Source: Lichenihabitans sp033947565 (lineage in GTDB: Bacteria; Pseudomonadota; Alphaproteobacteria; Rhizobiales; Beijerinckiaceae). Taken from it: a stretch of DNA of 64,000 nt. Of this stretch, positions 27,687-36,285 are shown piece by piece. The notes under the pieces are model-generated. The model was not told the DNA's origin, did not search any database, and saw nothing but the letters and a program-made list of their open reading frames with translations. Where the stretch lies: assembly GCF_033947565.1 (NCBI RefSeq), contig NZ_JARPVX010000005.1:1-64000 (forward strand), written 5' to 3'. The translations under genes and the position numbers were made by a program. Each line of letters begins with the position of its first letter. Within the stretch, counting starts at the first letter, position 1.

Positions 27687-28382
27687 TTAAGATGTTCTGC
27701 GGCGCCACATGACTTCGGGCACAGTCCGCAAGATGATCGTCAGGTCGTAGAAGAGCGTTTGATTGCGCACATAATGTTGGTCGAATTCGACCCGCTCGGA
27801 AAAATCCAGGGTGTTGCGGCCGCTGACCTGCCACAAGCCGGTCAAGCCGGGCCTGACCGCGAAATAATCCCGCACCGAATGACCGTATTGCGCGAGTTCC
27901 TCGAACATAATGGGGCGGGGGCCCACGAAACTCATGTCGCCCCTGAGAATGTTGAACAATTGGGGCAGTTCATCGACGCTGCTTTCGCGCAGCACGCGTC
28001 CGAACCGCGTGACGCGCGGATCGACCTTCAGTTTCCGCTTGAGCCGCCATTCCTCGGCGGCCGCCGGGTTGGCGGCGAGATGCTCCGAAAGAATCACATC
28101 GGCGTTCGCGACCATCGATTGAAATTTGTAGCAGGGGAACGGCTGTCCACGACGACCCACCCTCCGATGGGAATAGATCGCCGCAGTGCCGCCTTTCCTG
28201 ATCATCAAAGCGATGCAGACAAGCAGGGGGCTGAGCAGAAGAATGGCCGTCAGGGCGACCAAGATGTCGATGGCCCGCTTGCCGAACGCGCGGTGACGCC
28301 GCGTTATCCGCCGCATGGTGGTTTGCGCCAGGGCGTTCCGGTTCAGCGTCAGGCCGGGTGCATTGACGACTTCGGATGCCAT
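27687..28382 (-). CDS. Initiating sugar transferase (undecaprenyl-phosphate sugar phosphotransferase)
   Basis: About 231 residues. After a basic N-terminus comes a membrane anchor (DILVALTAILLLSPLLVCIALMI region), then the bacterial sugar-transferase domain: YSHRRVGRRGQPFPCYKFQSM, RVLRESSVDELPQLFNIL, MSFVGPRPI and RPGLTGLWQVSGR. These are the hallmarks of PssY/ExoY-type enzymes that load the first sugar-1-phosphate on undecaprenyl phosphate. ATG 28382 is chosen over 28517 because GAGG precedes it and the extra N-terminus looks non-coding. Confidence 0.92.
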   Translation of the reverse strand: MASEVVNAPGLTLNRNALAQTTMRRITRRHRAFGKRAIDILVALTAILLLSPLLVCIALMIRKGGTAAIYSHRRVGRRGQPFPCYKFQSMVANADVILSEHLAANPAAAEEWRLKRKLKVDPRVTRFGRVLRESSVDELPQLFNILRGDMSFVGPRPIMFEELAQYGHSVRDYFAVRPGLTGLWQVSGRNTLDFSERVEFDQHYVRNQTLFYDLTIILRTVPEVMWRRRTS

Positions 28383-28520
28383 GGGATCAACCTCGAACAA
28401 TGCTTGACGCCGCCGTGCCGCGTGCGACGCGAAGCCTTCGGCGTCATGGTGACGGCACGATCCCGGTCCGCGTTCGGGCGTTCCGGTTTTCCGCCCGAAG
28501 CTTTGTACGTAAACCAAACC

Positions 28521-28528
28521 TTAACCAT
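28521..28528 (+). promoter_or_regulatory. Possible CtrA half-site in divergent exopolysaccharide promoter region
   Basis: TTAACCAT occurs within an AT-richer patch (about 28496-28555) of the 28383-28858 intergenic region, which separates the divergent sugar-transferase and glycosyltransferase genes and holds no gene. TTAACCAT is the eight-base CtrA motif I recall from alphaproteobacteria. A single eight-base match is weak evidence. Confidence 0.25.
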
Positions 28529-28858
28529 TACGCCTTTGTAGCTTTTAGTCGTCTCCCGCCGATCGCCGAGGTAAGCTGGATCGTACAAAGGGCGTAGATC
28601 GCGCCGATGAGCTTGGCTGCGGGAACGCCCGCCCGGGCTGGCGATCCCCCCTCGGGCGTGGCAGCGTCGAGCAGGTCTGCCGCACTCTGCCCTGGTGGCG
28701 TTTGCGAGTTGAACAATCCTGCAGACCCTGGCGAACACGATCAGGCGCGGGTAGCGGTCTGCCCCAAAGGTGTAGCGATCGAAGACCTTCGGAGGGGCTC
28801 GCGGCACTCGGGACGTCGTCCATGGTCGGTGCCTTGGTGGCAATGGGGCAAGGACGCC

Positions 28859-30112
28859 ATGATCGACAAGGCACGACCCACGCTGGTCAGCGAAACAGCC
28901 CTGGCGAAGGGCATGAGCGGCACGATCCCGAGAATTCGCTCGGGTCCGAAGATCGCCATCGTCCACGAGTGGCTCACGACCTATGCCGGCTCCGAAAAGG
29001 TACTCGAGGCGATGTTGGACGAGTTCCCGGACGCCGATCTCTTCTGCCTAATCGATTTCCTCACCCCTGAAGACCGGGCCAAACTGAACAACAGGTATCC
29101 CAAGACGACGTTTCTTCAGAAGCTGCCGATGGTGCGGAAGTTCTATCCCTTCTTTCTCGCGCTGATGCCCTTCGCGGTCGAGCAACACGATTTATCGGGT
29201 TATGATGTCGTCGTGTCGAATTCGCATGCGGTCGCGAAAGGGGTCATCGTCGGCCCCGATCAACTGCATATCTGCTATTGTTACTCCCCCATGCGCTATG
29301 CTTGGGACCTGCAGAACCAGTACCTGCTCGAATCGGGGATGAATGCGGGCATCCGCTCCCTGCTGTCGAGGATGGTTCTCCATTATGTCCGCTTGTGGGA
29401 TGTCCGGACGGCGCCATCGGTCGACCGGTTCATCGCCTGTTCGGCCTACATCGCCCGACGCGTGAGGCGGGCCTACCGGCGGGACGCCGACGTCATCTAC
29501 CCCAACGTCGCGGTGGAGCAGTTCACGCCAGGCGGGACGCGCGGTGACTTCTACCTCGCATCCTCGCGGTTGACGCCCTACAAGCGCGTACTCCTGATCG
29601 TTGAAGCCTTCGCGCTCATGCCCGGCCGTAAGCTCGTGGTGATCGGCGCAGGCCCACAATACGATCGAATCAAGAAGGCTGCGACGCCAAACGTCACGGT
29701 GCTTGGCTATCAGGAATTCCCGGTCCTGCTGGCCCATATGCAAGCCGCGAAAGCTTTCGTCTTCGCGGCCGAGGAGGATTTCGGCATCGCCCCGCTCGAA
29801 GCGCAAGCCTGCGGCACCCCGGTGCTGGCGTTCAGCCGGGGCGGCGCGAGCGAAACGGTCGTGGACGGGATCACCGGGCTGCATTTTCACACGCAGGACA
29901 GTGCGGCGATCTGCGACGCGGTCGAGCGGTTCGAAGCGCGTGAGGAGCCGTTCGATCCTCATGCGATCCGGTGTCATGCACAACAGTTCTCGACGCAGCG
30001 CTTCCGCCGCGAGTTCCGCGACTACGTGCAGGACGCCTGGGCCGAGCATCGGGCGGCCGAAGAAGGCCGGGCCATCGGACGGGCGAAGGGAGCCCTCGCC
30101 CAAGCCTTCTGA
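28859..30112 (+). CDS. Glycosyltransferase family 4, mannosyltransferase-like
   Basis: About 417 residues from ATG 28859, preceded by GGGGCAAGG. GT-B layout: KIAIVHEWLTTYAGSEKVLE near the N-terminus, YCYSPMRYAWDL, then LASSRLTPYKRVLLIVEAF, FAAEEDFGIAPLEAQACGTP and AFSRGGASETV. The motif set resembles WbaZ-type mannosyltransferases. It is closely similar in layout to the gene at 51348 on the other side of the PKS-NRPS genes (IVHDW, SPMRYAWDE, ASFLAPYKR). A GDP-mannose dehydratase gene follows 45 bases downstream, consistent with a GDP-mannose-derived donor. Confidence 0.87.
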   Translation: MIDKARPTLVSETALAKGMSGTIPRIRSGPKIAIVHEWLTTYAGSEKVLEAMLDEFPDADLFCLIDFLTPEDRAKLNNRYPKTTFLQKLPMVRKFYPFFLALMPFAVEQHDLSGYDVVVSNSHAVAKGVIVGPDQLHICYCYSPMRYAWDLQNQYLLESGMNAGIRSLLSRMVLHYVRLWDVRTAPSVDRFIACSAYIARRVRRAYRRDADVIYPNVAVEQFTPGGTRGDFYLASSRLTPYKRVLLIVEAFALMPGRKLVVIGAGPQYDRIKKAATPNVTVLGYQEFPVLLAHMQAAKAFVFAAEEDFGIAPLEAQACGTPVLAFSRGGASETVVDGITGLHFHTQDSAAICDAVERFEAREEPFDPHAIRCHAQQFSTQRFRREFRDYVQDAWAEHRAAEEGRAIGRAKGALAQAF

Positions 30113-30157
30113 TCGCGACCGCTCGACGACGCCGCATTTGCTGTTGAAAGGAGTGCC

Positions 30158-31210
30158 ATGAAGACGGCCATCATCACCGGGGCGACCGGCCAGGACGGGT
30201 CCTACCTTTGCCGGCTTCTCCTCGACAAGGGCTATCAGGTCTATGCCACCTATCGGCGTTCCAGTTCTGCCGACCTTTGGCGCTGGCGCGAGCTTGGCTT
30301 GGTCGAAGGGGAGCGCCTGCACGTCGTCGAATATAACAGCGACGACGTGTGTTCCGCGACGCGATTGATCGAGCGGGCCCAGCCCGACGAAGTTTACAAT
30401 CTCGCGGCGCAGACGTTCGTGGCCAGCTCGTTCGACCAGCCGGTTTCAACAACGAGAACCAACACCTTCGGCAGCCTGCATCTTCTGGAAGCCATCCGGA
30501 CGATCGATCGCCGGATCCGCCTGTATCAAGCGTCATCGGCCGAGATGTTCGGCAAGGTGCAGGCTGTTCCTCAGGACGAGACGACGCCGTTCTACCCGCG
30601 AAGCCCCTACGGTATCTCGAAGCTGTGCAGTCATTGGTTGGCCGTGAACTACCGCGAGTCCTACGGGATCTTCGCCTGCAGCGGCATCCTGTTCAATCAC
30701 GAGTCGCCGCTCCGCGGGCGGGAATTCGTAACGCGCAAGATCAGCGAGGCCGCCGCGCGGATCGGCTCGGGCGATCCAAGGCCGTGCCGGCTCGGCAACG
30801 TGAATGCGCGGCGGGACTGGGGTTTCGCAGGCGACTACGTCGAGGGCATGTGGCGCATGCTGCAAGCGGACAATCCGGACACCTATGTGCTGGCGACCAA
30901 CCGGACCGAAACCGTGCGCGACTTCGCCACGATGGCCTTTGCGGCGGTGAATCTGCAACTCCACTGGGAGGGCCAGGGCGAAGACGAACGGGCCTATGTG
31001 GCGGGCCGCGCGTCACCGGTGATCGAGATCGATCCGCAATTCTATCGGCCCGCCGAGGTCGACCTTCTCGTGGGCGACAGCACCAAAGCCCAGGATCGAT
31101 TGGGCTGGCGCGCCGAAACCAGGCTCGAGGCGCTCTGCACCATGATGGTCGAGGCCGATGTTCGCCGCCTCGGGACGGCCTCGGCCTCCGGTCCTGCTCA
31201 GGTACATTGA
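30158..31210 (+). CDS. gmd: GDP-mannose 4,6-dehydratase
   Basis: 350-residue extended SDR: ITGATGQDGSYLCRLLLDKG at the N-terminus, DEVYNLAAQTFVASSF, QASSAEMFG, catalytic YGISK, and ILFNHESPLRGREFVTRKI, all characteristic of Gmd. It converts GDP-mannose to GDP-4-keto-6-deoxymannose, precursor of fucose, rhamnose-type or perosamine sugars. No GDP-fucose synthase or aminotransferase for that pathway lies in the window. A strong ribosome site (GAAAGGAG) precedes ATG 30158. It is co-directional with the glycosyltransferase gene upstream. Confidence 0.95.
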   Translation: MKTAIITGATGQDGSYLCRLLLDKGYQVYATYRRSSSADLWRWRELGLVEGERLHVVEYNSDDVCSATRLIERAQPDEVYNLAAQTFVASSFDQPVSTTRTNTFGSLHLLEAIRTIDRRIRLYQASSAEMFGKVQAVPQDETTPFYPRSPYGISKLCSHWLAVNYRESYGIFACSGILFNHESPLRGREFVTRKISEAAARIGSGDPRPCRLGNVNARRDWGFAGDYVEGMWRMLQADNPDTYVLATNRTETVRDFATMAFAAVNLQLHWEGQGEDERAYVAGRASPVIEIDPQFYRPAEVDLLVGDSTKAQDRLGWRAETRLEALCTMMVEADVRRLGTASASGPAQVH

Positions 31211-31273
31211 TTCACGCACCAGGGTCGGGCGGGAACCGGCTGGGGCCGGCCGCCACGATGGCCTGGATTACAC

Positions 31274-32068
31274 TCATCGCGTGCTCAGCCCTGAAGGCTC
31301 GGCGGCGGATCCTTGCAGCGCCAGGGACGGCTGGTCGCCGCTGCTGAAGTATATCCACTTGGCGACAGCGTAGCTCCCGGAGGCGGGAACGATCGAGATG
31401 ATGCGCCACGCAAGCCGCGGCTCGCCCCTGGGCAGCAACACAGCGAGGCTGGACACATTTGTTGTTCCGGAAAAAATCTGCTTCGCCTTGCCGTCTCGGA
31501 TCGCGCAGACCTCGAGGAGGAACTGAGCCGGCCCGGGCTGCTGCTCGGATACCCAGACGAATTCCGTGAAACCGGTATCGCTGACCACCGCCTCACCTGC
31601 CTTCGGCGCCACGAGCTCTGCCGACGTCAACGACGGGGGAGAGCGCACAAAGGTCATCCGCTTGGCCCGAGCGAGGGCCGCGGGAAGCGCGGATGCCGTG
31701 AACCAGGATCGCGCGAGGTCGGCGTTGCGGGGCACACCGTCGCCGGCCTCGTAGAGCTGCCCCAAGTTGAAGGCCGCGCGGCTGTGGCCGTGAGCCGCCG
31801 CGCGCGCATACCAGGATGCGGCGAGCGACAGGTCGTGAATGCCGCCGCGCCCGCTGTCCAGGAAGATGCCGGCGTTGAATTGGGCCTCGGGCAGGCCGCC
31901 CCGCGCGGCGCGCAGGTAGAGCGCGAAGGCCGCCATCGAGGCCGCCCTGCCGCCGTAGAGCTCGGTCTTGACGGCGGTGTCGAAGGATTGTTGCGCATCC
32001 TCGGCTCGCCCATCCCCCGTGGAGACGAGCGAGCCCAGGAGGGCCATGAGCACGGCGCCGGTTCTCAT
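31274..32068 (-). CDS. Secreted Sel1-repeat protein
   Basis: 264 residues with an N-terminal signal peptide (MRTGAVLMALLGSLVSTGDGRA). Residues about 50-130 contain two or three Sel1-like repeats (LPEAQFNAGIFLDSGRGG, HSRAAFNLGQLYEAGDGVP). The C-terminal half is an unassigned beta-rich region (FVWVSEQQPGPAQFLLEV). It is likely periplasmic and involved in protein contacts. It follows an OmpA-domain gene after nine bases, with a coiled-coil membrane protein gene before that: a three-gene envelope module inside the exopolysaccharide locus. Confidence 0.8.
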   Translation of the reverse strand: MRTGAVLMALLGSLVSTGDGRAEDAQQSFDTAVKTELYGGRAASMAAFALYLRAARGGLPEAQFNAGIFLDSGRGGIHDLSLAASWYARAAAHGHSRAAFNLGQLYEAGDGVPRNADLARSWFTASALPAALARAKRMTFVRSPPSLTSAELVAPKAGEAVVSDTGFTEFVWVSEQQPGPAQFLLEVCAIRDGKAKQIFSGTTNVSSLAVLLPRGEPRLAWRIISIVPASGSYAVAKWIYFSSGDQPSLALQGSAAEPSGLSTR

Positions 32069-32077
32069 GGGTGCGCT

Positions 32078-32515
32078 TTACCGCCAGGTGATCTCAACGG
32101 CCCTGTTTCGCGCCTCGGATACCCCTGGCTGGGTGGGGATGGGCAGTTCCGTTTGACCCTTTGCCAGGAGCTGGAACCGATCCGCCGGGATGCCGCGCTC
32201 GAGGAGGCCGTTGAGGACCGCGGTGGCGCGCTGCTGGGACAGGCGCAGGTTGAGCGCCGCGTTGCCCACGCGATCGGACGACGCCGTGATGATCATCACG
32301 ATGGGCTTTCCCTCGCTATAGGCACGCGACGCCTTGTCGAGTACCGCAAGGCTGTTGGCCTGGACCTTGTTGCTGGCCGTATCGAACAGGATCACCAGGG
32401 GGGCTGGCGCCGCAGACGAGGCCGCGGTCGGGGCCGGTGAGGGAGCATCCTGGGCATGGGCCGGCGATACGAGACAACCGGCGATGACGAGGGGCGCTAA
32501 GCTTTGCTTCAACAT
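32078..32515 (-). CDS. Secreted OmpA-domain protein
   Basis: 145 residues: signal peptide (MLKQSLAPLVIAGCLVSPAHA), a Pro/Ala/Ser-rich linker (about 22-40), then an OmpA C-terminal peptidoglycan-binding domain (VILFDTASNKVQANSLAVLDKA, ITASSDRVGNAALNLRLSQQRATAV, EARNRAVEI with the Asn-Arg pair). A Cys in CLVSPAHA is not in a convincing lipobox. It has a GGAGGA ribosome site. It is probably periplasmic and anchors its partners to the cell wall. Confidence 0.86.
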   Translation of the reverse strand: MLKQSLAPLVIAGCLVSPAHAQDAPSPAPTAASSAAPAPLVILFDTASNKVQANSLAVLDKASRAYSEGKPIVMIITASSDRVGNAALNLRLSQQRATAVLNGLLERGIPADRFQLLAKGQTELPIPTQPGVSEARNRAVEITWR

Positions 32516-32541
32516 AGTTCATCCTCCCTTTGCGGAACACC

Positions 32542-33651
32542 TCAGGTCGCGACCTCGATCTCGATCAGGCCGGGACGCGGGATCCTGTCCTCCAGCGATC
32601 GGTGTCGCATGGTGGACCGGAACTCGGGGAACAGCGTCGCGATGGTGGCGGCGCGGCTCTCATCGTTTGTGTAGAAATACGCAAGACCGTCGGCCGGCAG
32701 CGCCGAGGGCGCGCCGATCAGTTGCTCGATCAGCATGCCTTGCGCCTGAAGCACCGAGCAAAGCTTGACGGCGCGCGCCTTGGCCGATGGCTTGTCGGCC
32801 GAAAACCGCACGATCACCCGTGTTCGGAGCCCCTCGACCAGCGTCTCGCGGGCCATCTCCGGAATGGGGTCGGGGACGATTGGCGCGGCGCCGCGGCTCG
32901 CGAGGTCGGCCGCGCCGTCCTGTCGGCCTGCGTCCGGCACCGGCATGTCCAGAGGCGAACCGGCCGGGGTGGAGGCCGCAGCTGTCTTCACCTGCCCATC
33001 GTCCAGCCGTCCACGAAGATCGGCGATCTCGGCGGCGGACGCGTCGCGCAGGTGGCTCAGATCCGATGCGAGACCCCGGGCCTGTGCCTCATGCTGGCGC
33101 GACCCGCGGATCGCGGCTTGAAGCTCGCCCTCGAGCGACGCTCGTGCCTTGTCGTCGACCGCACTCCGGGCCGCGGCACCCTCGAGGTCTTCGTGCAGCA
33201 GGGCGTTGTCGCGGCTCAACGCAGCGATCCGAACGTCGAGCTCGCCGATCTGTCTACGCGCTGTCTCCGATCGGTCCGTCGCCTCCTGCTGCGCGGCGAA
33301 CAGGTCTTTGCCGAGCGCCTCAGCACGCGCGGTCGCGGCCACCTCTCCTTCCTCGTGGCGCTCCAAGGCCGCTTGCGCGACTTGCGACGCCTTCTCGCGG
33401 CTGGTCGCGTCCGCTTCGGCGCGCGAAAGCGTCTCGCGAAGCTGCAGCAGTTCGGCCTCCAGGTTAGCGGCACGCCGACGCTCATTCTGCAGCGCCAACT
33501 CGGTTTGCTTACCTGGCCGTGGCAGCGCGTTCCAAAGATCGGATGCGGTAGTCTCGACCGTGCCGGCCAAGCGTGCGCCGAAGCGGCTGCTGGTATCGAG
33601 AAAATAAAACCAGGCTGCGCACAAGGCCGCTGCAAGGAGAACGATGCGCAT
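32542..33651 (-). CDS. Membrane-anchored coiled-coil protein
   Basis: 369 residues. The N-terminus holds one hydrophobic segment (MRIVLLAAALCAAWFYFLD), acting as signal anchor. Residues about 55-215 form a long coiled coil rich in Glu, Arg, Ala and Leu. A Pro-rich linker follows, then a C-terminal domain (about 270-345, RVIVRFSADKPSAKARAVKLC) that looks like a small alpha/beta domain, perhaps LytR_C-like; this is a guess. GAGGTGGA precedes ATG 33651. It is first in the module with the OmpA and Sel1 genes and probably spans from inner membrane to periplasm. Function unknown. Confidence 0.7.
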   Translation of the reverse strand: MRIVLLAAALCAAWFYFLDTSSRFGARLAGTVETTASDLWNALPRPGKQTELALQNERRRAANLEAELLQLRETLSRAEADATSREKASQVAQAALERHEEGEVAATARAEALGKDLFAAQQEATDRSETARRQIGELDVRIAALSRDNALLHEDLEGAAARSAVDDKARASLEGELQAAIRGSRQHEAQARGLASDLSHLRDASAAEIADLRGRLDDGQVKTAAASTPAGSPLDMPVPDAGRQDGAADLASRGAAPIVPDPIPEMARETLVEGLRTRVIVRFSADKPSAKARAVKLCSVLQAQGMLIEQLIGAPSALPADGLAYFYTNDESRAATIATLFPEFRSTMRHRSLEDRIPRPGLIEIEVAT

Positions 33652-33971
33652 GACTTGATGTCCACCTCACGGTTGCTGGACCGATGCCTGCGTATCGTCG
33701 GTCCCAAGCGCTCGAACATCGGCCGAAAGTCGTCAGCGTGAACGGATCGAGCCCATCAAGGTTGAAGCACGAGAGTGCGCCTGGGACCTCCACGACCGAT
33801 TCGTCATCGCGGTACGCATTGGTCGAGCTAAACCGCCTTATGGGGGAGCCGGTGCCATCGAAGGGCGTAGGCTGCGCGAAGGTCTTGGACAGGCGGTGAA
33901 GTCCCCTGACCGAGAGTGCCGCAGCTCGGGATGCTTTCATGCCGAATCCATACCCGGACCGGCATGGAGCC
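33652..33971. other. Gap without a recognisable gene
   Basis: About 320 bases upstream of the coiled-coil protein gene and downstream of the alpha/beta hydrolase gene, both on the minus strand. No convincing open frame. It probably carries the promoter of the three-gene envelope module, but I see no clear promoter elements or terminator. Confidence 0.4.
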
Positions 33972-35147
33972 TCAGCGTAGCGCGACAGGGTCGATGGCCT
34001 GCAACTCCGGCCAACGCGCCAGCAGCGCTTTGCACCAGAACGGGTCGGCTGCCGCCCGGAGGCGCTCGAAGAACGCCACCTCCATGTCGTCGTGGATGGC
34101 TTTCATCCGGTCGGGATCGAGCGACAGCCACGACCGGGCGAAGCGCCGCTCGAAGATCTCATCCGTGAAGCCTTCGTGTTTGGCCTTGACGATCCTCGTC
34201 ACGCATCCGCCGTATCGGCCGGACAGCCGAAAGGCATCGCGGATCAGCCGATCGGTCAGCTCCACGTAGTTGCGATCCGCGACCGCAGTCGAACGGCGTT
34301 GGTCGTCGCTGGGCGCGGCATCGTCGCTCAGAACAAGCGCGTAGGGCTTGTCGAGCCCGCCGCTCAGCGCCTGGCCGAAGATCCATCCATCGAGGTTGAG
34401 CACCGCCTGAATGCGTCCGTCCATGATTCCCGCTTCTGCCGCGGTGGCGCCGCCGAGCGAGAAACCCAGGAACCCGCTTCTGCGATCATCCACCCGTTCG
34501 GCCCAGGCCGGCACCTGGGCCGCGCAGGCCATGACGCGGTCAAGGGCTGCGAGCGCCTTATCGGCCTGCTGGCGGACCTTGGCGGCCCCCTCGCGTAGCG
34601 TGGCCGCGTAGTCCTCGGCGGTCGACAGGCCAAGGCCGAGGGCCGGGATCGTGGCGCCGAAGCGCGCGAACAGTCCCTTGTCTCGCGACACGTCGTCGAT
34701 CGCGATCACTAGAAAACCGTGGCTCGCCAGATTGGCGAGGCTGCTTGCCGCATCGTCGCGACCGCCGCCGTTGCCGGGCGCGAACAAGATGACCGGCAGC
34801 TTGGCCCAGCGGTGCGGGGGCGGGTTGCGGGCCAGCCATGCGACGCAATCCGACGATGCCCCGGAGCGCGGCGGGTCTTGCAGGGGAAGGTAGAGGCTGA
34901 CGGCGATCGGCACGGGATAGCGAGAACCGCGAGACAGCGCGAGAACGGCGCTGTGGACGCCGATCGCGCTCGGGCCCGTGGGTCCCGCCAGCGAGGCGCT
35001 GCCGAGGTAACGCTGGGTGGCGGCCCAGGCCCGCCCGCAGACATTCGTCGCCCCGGTTCCCCCGGCCAGCATGAGGGCGGCGCAGCAGCCAAGGAGAACA
35101 GCCGCCCGCGCGGGCGTTACCCGTCGCGTCGGTCTAACCCCGCACAA
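33972..35147 (-). CDS. Exported alpha/beta hydrolase
   Basis: About 391 residues from TTG 35147 (start uncertain). The N-terminus has a basic stretch and hydrophobic segment (AAVLLGCCAALMLAGG), a probable signal peptide. The core shows an oxyanion region VILFAPGNGGGRDDAASSLANL, the nucleophile elbow GFSLGGA, an acidic residue in LVLSDDAA and a late His in KAKHEGF. This resembles platelet-activating-factor acetylhydrolase/dienelactone hydrolase relatives. It starts inside the end of the oxygenase gene (14-base overlap) and is thus co-transcribed with it. It may deacylate or cleave an envelope or secondary-metabolite ester; substrate unknown. Confidence 0.75.
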   Translation of the reverse strand: MCGVRPTRRVTPARAAVLLGCCAALMLAGGTGATNVCGRAWAATQRYLGSASLAGPTGPSAIGVHSAVLALSRGSRYPVPIAVSLYLPLQDPPRSGASSDCVAWLARNPPPHRWAKLPVILFAPGNGGGRDDAASSLANLASHGFLVIAIDDVSRDKGLFARFGATIPALGLGLSTAEDYAATLREGAAKVRQQADKALAALDRVMACAAQVPAWAERVDDRRSGFLGFSLGGATAAEAGIMDGRIQAVLNLDGWIFGQALSGGLDKPYALVLSDDAAPSDDQRRSTAVADRNYVELTDRLIRDAFRLSGRYGGCVTRIVKAKHEGFTDEIFERRFARSWLSLDPDRMKAIHDDMEVAFFERLRAAADPFWCKALLARWPELQAIDPVALR

Positions 35148-36090
35148 GTCGGAACGGCGCCTTGAGGCGGCTCATCGGCGCGAACACTACGTCCTGATAG
35201 GTTTCCGGTCGTCGCTTCTCGAGTATCGACATCACGCCCGTCTTCACCCGATCCCCGGTTCGGGAAAGGCCAGGGCCGCGGGGCCGCAGGCCCAGCTGGC
35301 GTAAAACGAAATTGGCTTGGTAGACCCGCGCCCGCCGTTCGAGCGGCTTCAAGCAGAAGCCGACGCTCACGCTGACCGAGATGTCCTGACCGTTTTTTAC
35401 CCAATGCGGCGCGAGGGGAGGGTGATGCACCGCGAGCCCCGGCCCGAGGTGGAACACCGTTCCCCGATGCTGAAGCTCGCTCCGGTAGCGGGCAGCTTCC
35501 GCATTGCCGTTGTAGAACCGTTCGATTTCCCGGTCGGGCAGGAGCTCGCGGTCGTCCTGGCTGAAAAGGCAGACCTCCTTGCTTCCTTGGACCTGGAACA
35601 GGAAGTTCGACTCGTGGTCGATGTGATAGGGCGTGGAGATGCCCGGCGAGGCGAGGAACAGCGTCATCGTGGCCCAGGTCAGGTCCTGCCTGATCCGCAC
35701 CCCGGACAGGGATTCGATGTCATCGATCATCGCGTTCAGAACGGCAGCGCAGGACGTGTCGAAATCCTGCACGCGCGTCAGCTTGATCCATGAGCCGCTG
35801 TTCGACAGACGTTCGACGATGTCGGTCAGCTGACGCTCTTCCGCCAGGGACGTGAACTTCGAGTCGAGGCGCGCATCCTTGAAATGCAGGGCGGAGACGG
35901 TGTCCTTGCGCCCGCTCGCCAGCATGGCATTTGCGAGTTCGGCGATACGCGGAAGCGTGAACAGCCCCGTGTCGGGAAGCGAATGCTTGAGCAGGAACGA
36001 GGTCTTGTTGAAGCAGGCCGCAAAGGTCTCGCGATCGGCCGCATCGAAAAGGCTCGAGCCCGCCGTTGGGCTCGAAAGGGGAGCGTTCAT
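35134..36090 (-). CDS. Cupin/JmjC-like oxygenase
   Basis: 318 residues without signal peptide. A double-stranded beta-helix core is suggested by TPYHIDHESNFLFQVQGSKEV (His-x-Asp metal ligands, about residue 177), the nearby LFSQDDRELLPDREIERFY, and a distal LGPGLAVHHPPLAPHWVKNG providing the second His. This pattern fits Fe(II)/2-oxoglutarate hydroxylases of the cupin-like/JmjC group. A GGAGGA ribosome site lies seven bases before ATG 36090. It overlaps the hydrolase gene and lies next to the PKS-NRPS genes, so tailoring of their product or modification of a protein or glycan are both possible. Confidence 0.7.
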   Translation of the reverse strand: MNAPLSSPTAGSSLFDAADRETFAACFNKTSFLLKHSLPDTGLFTLPRIAELANAMLASGRKDTVSALHFKDARLDSKFTSLAEERQLTDIVERLSNSGSWIKLTRVQDFDTSCAAVLNAMIDDIESLSGVRIRQDLTWATMTLFLASPGISTPYHIDHESNFLFQVQGSKEVCLFSQDDRELLPDREIERFYNGNAEAARYRSELQHRGTVFHLGPGLAVHHPPLAPHWVKNGQDISVSVSVGFCLKPLERRARVYQANFVLRQLGLRPRGPGLSRTGDRVKTGVMSILEKRRPETYQDVVFAPMSRLKAPFRLVRG

Positions 36091-36285
36091 GGCTAATCCT
36101 CCGGATCTCTCGAACGGGGGAGCTTGGCCGCCCCCGCCCTGCGGTTCACGACCGCTTTCGGCCTAGGGTGGGGCGAAGCGGCGCGGAAGGCTCATGGTCC
36201 TTAAGGCGAGGCGGCTCGCTCGAAGGGAGAGGGCAACCGCCATAAGGTTACGGCGGCTTTGGGCGGCGGCAGCCTATAAAGGCGC

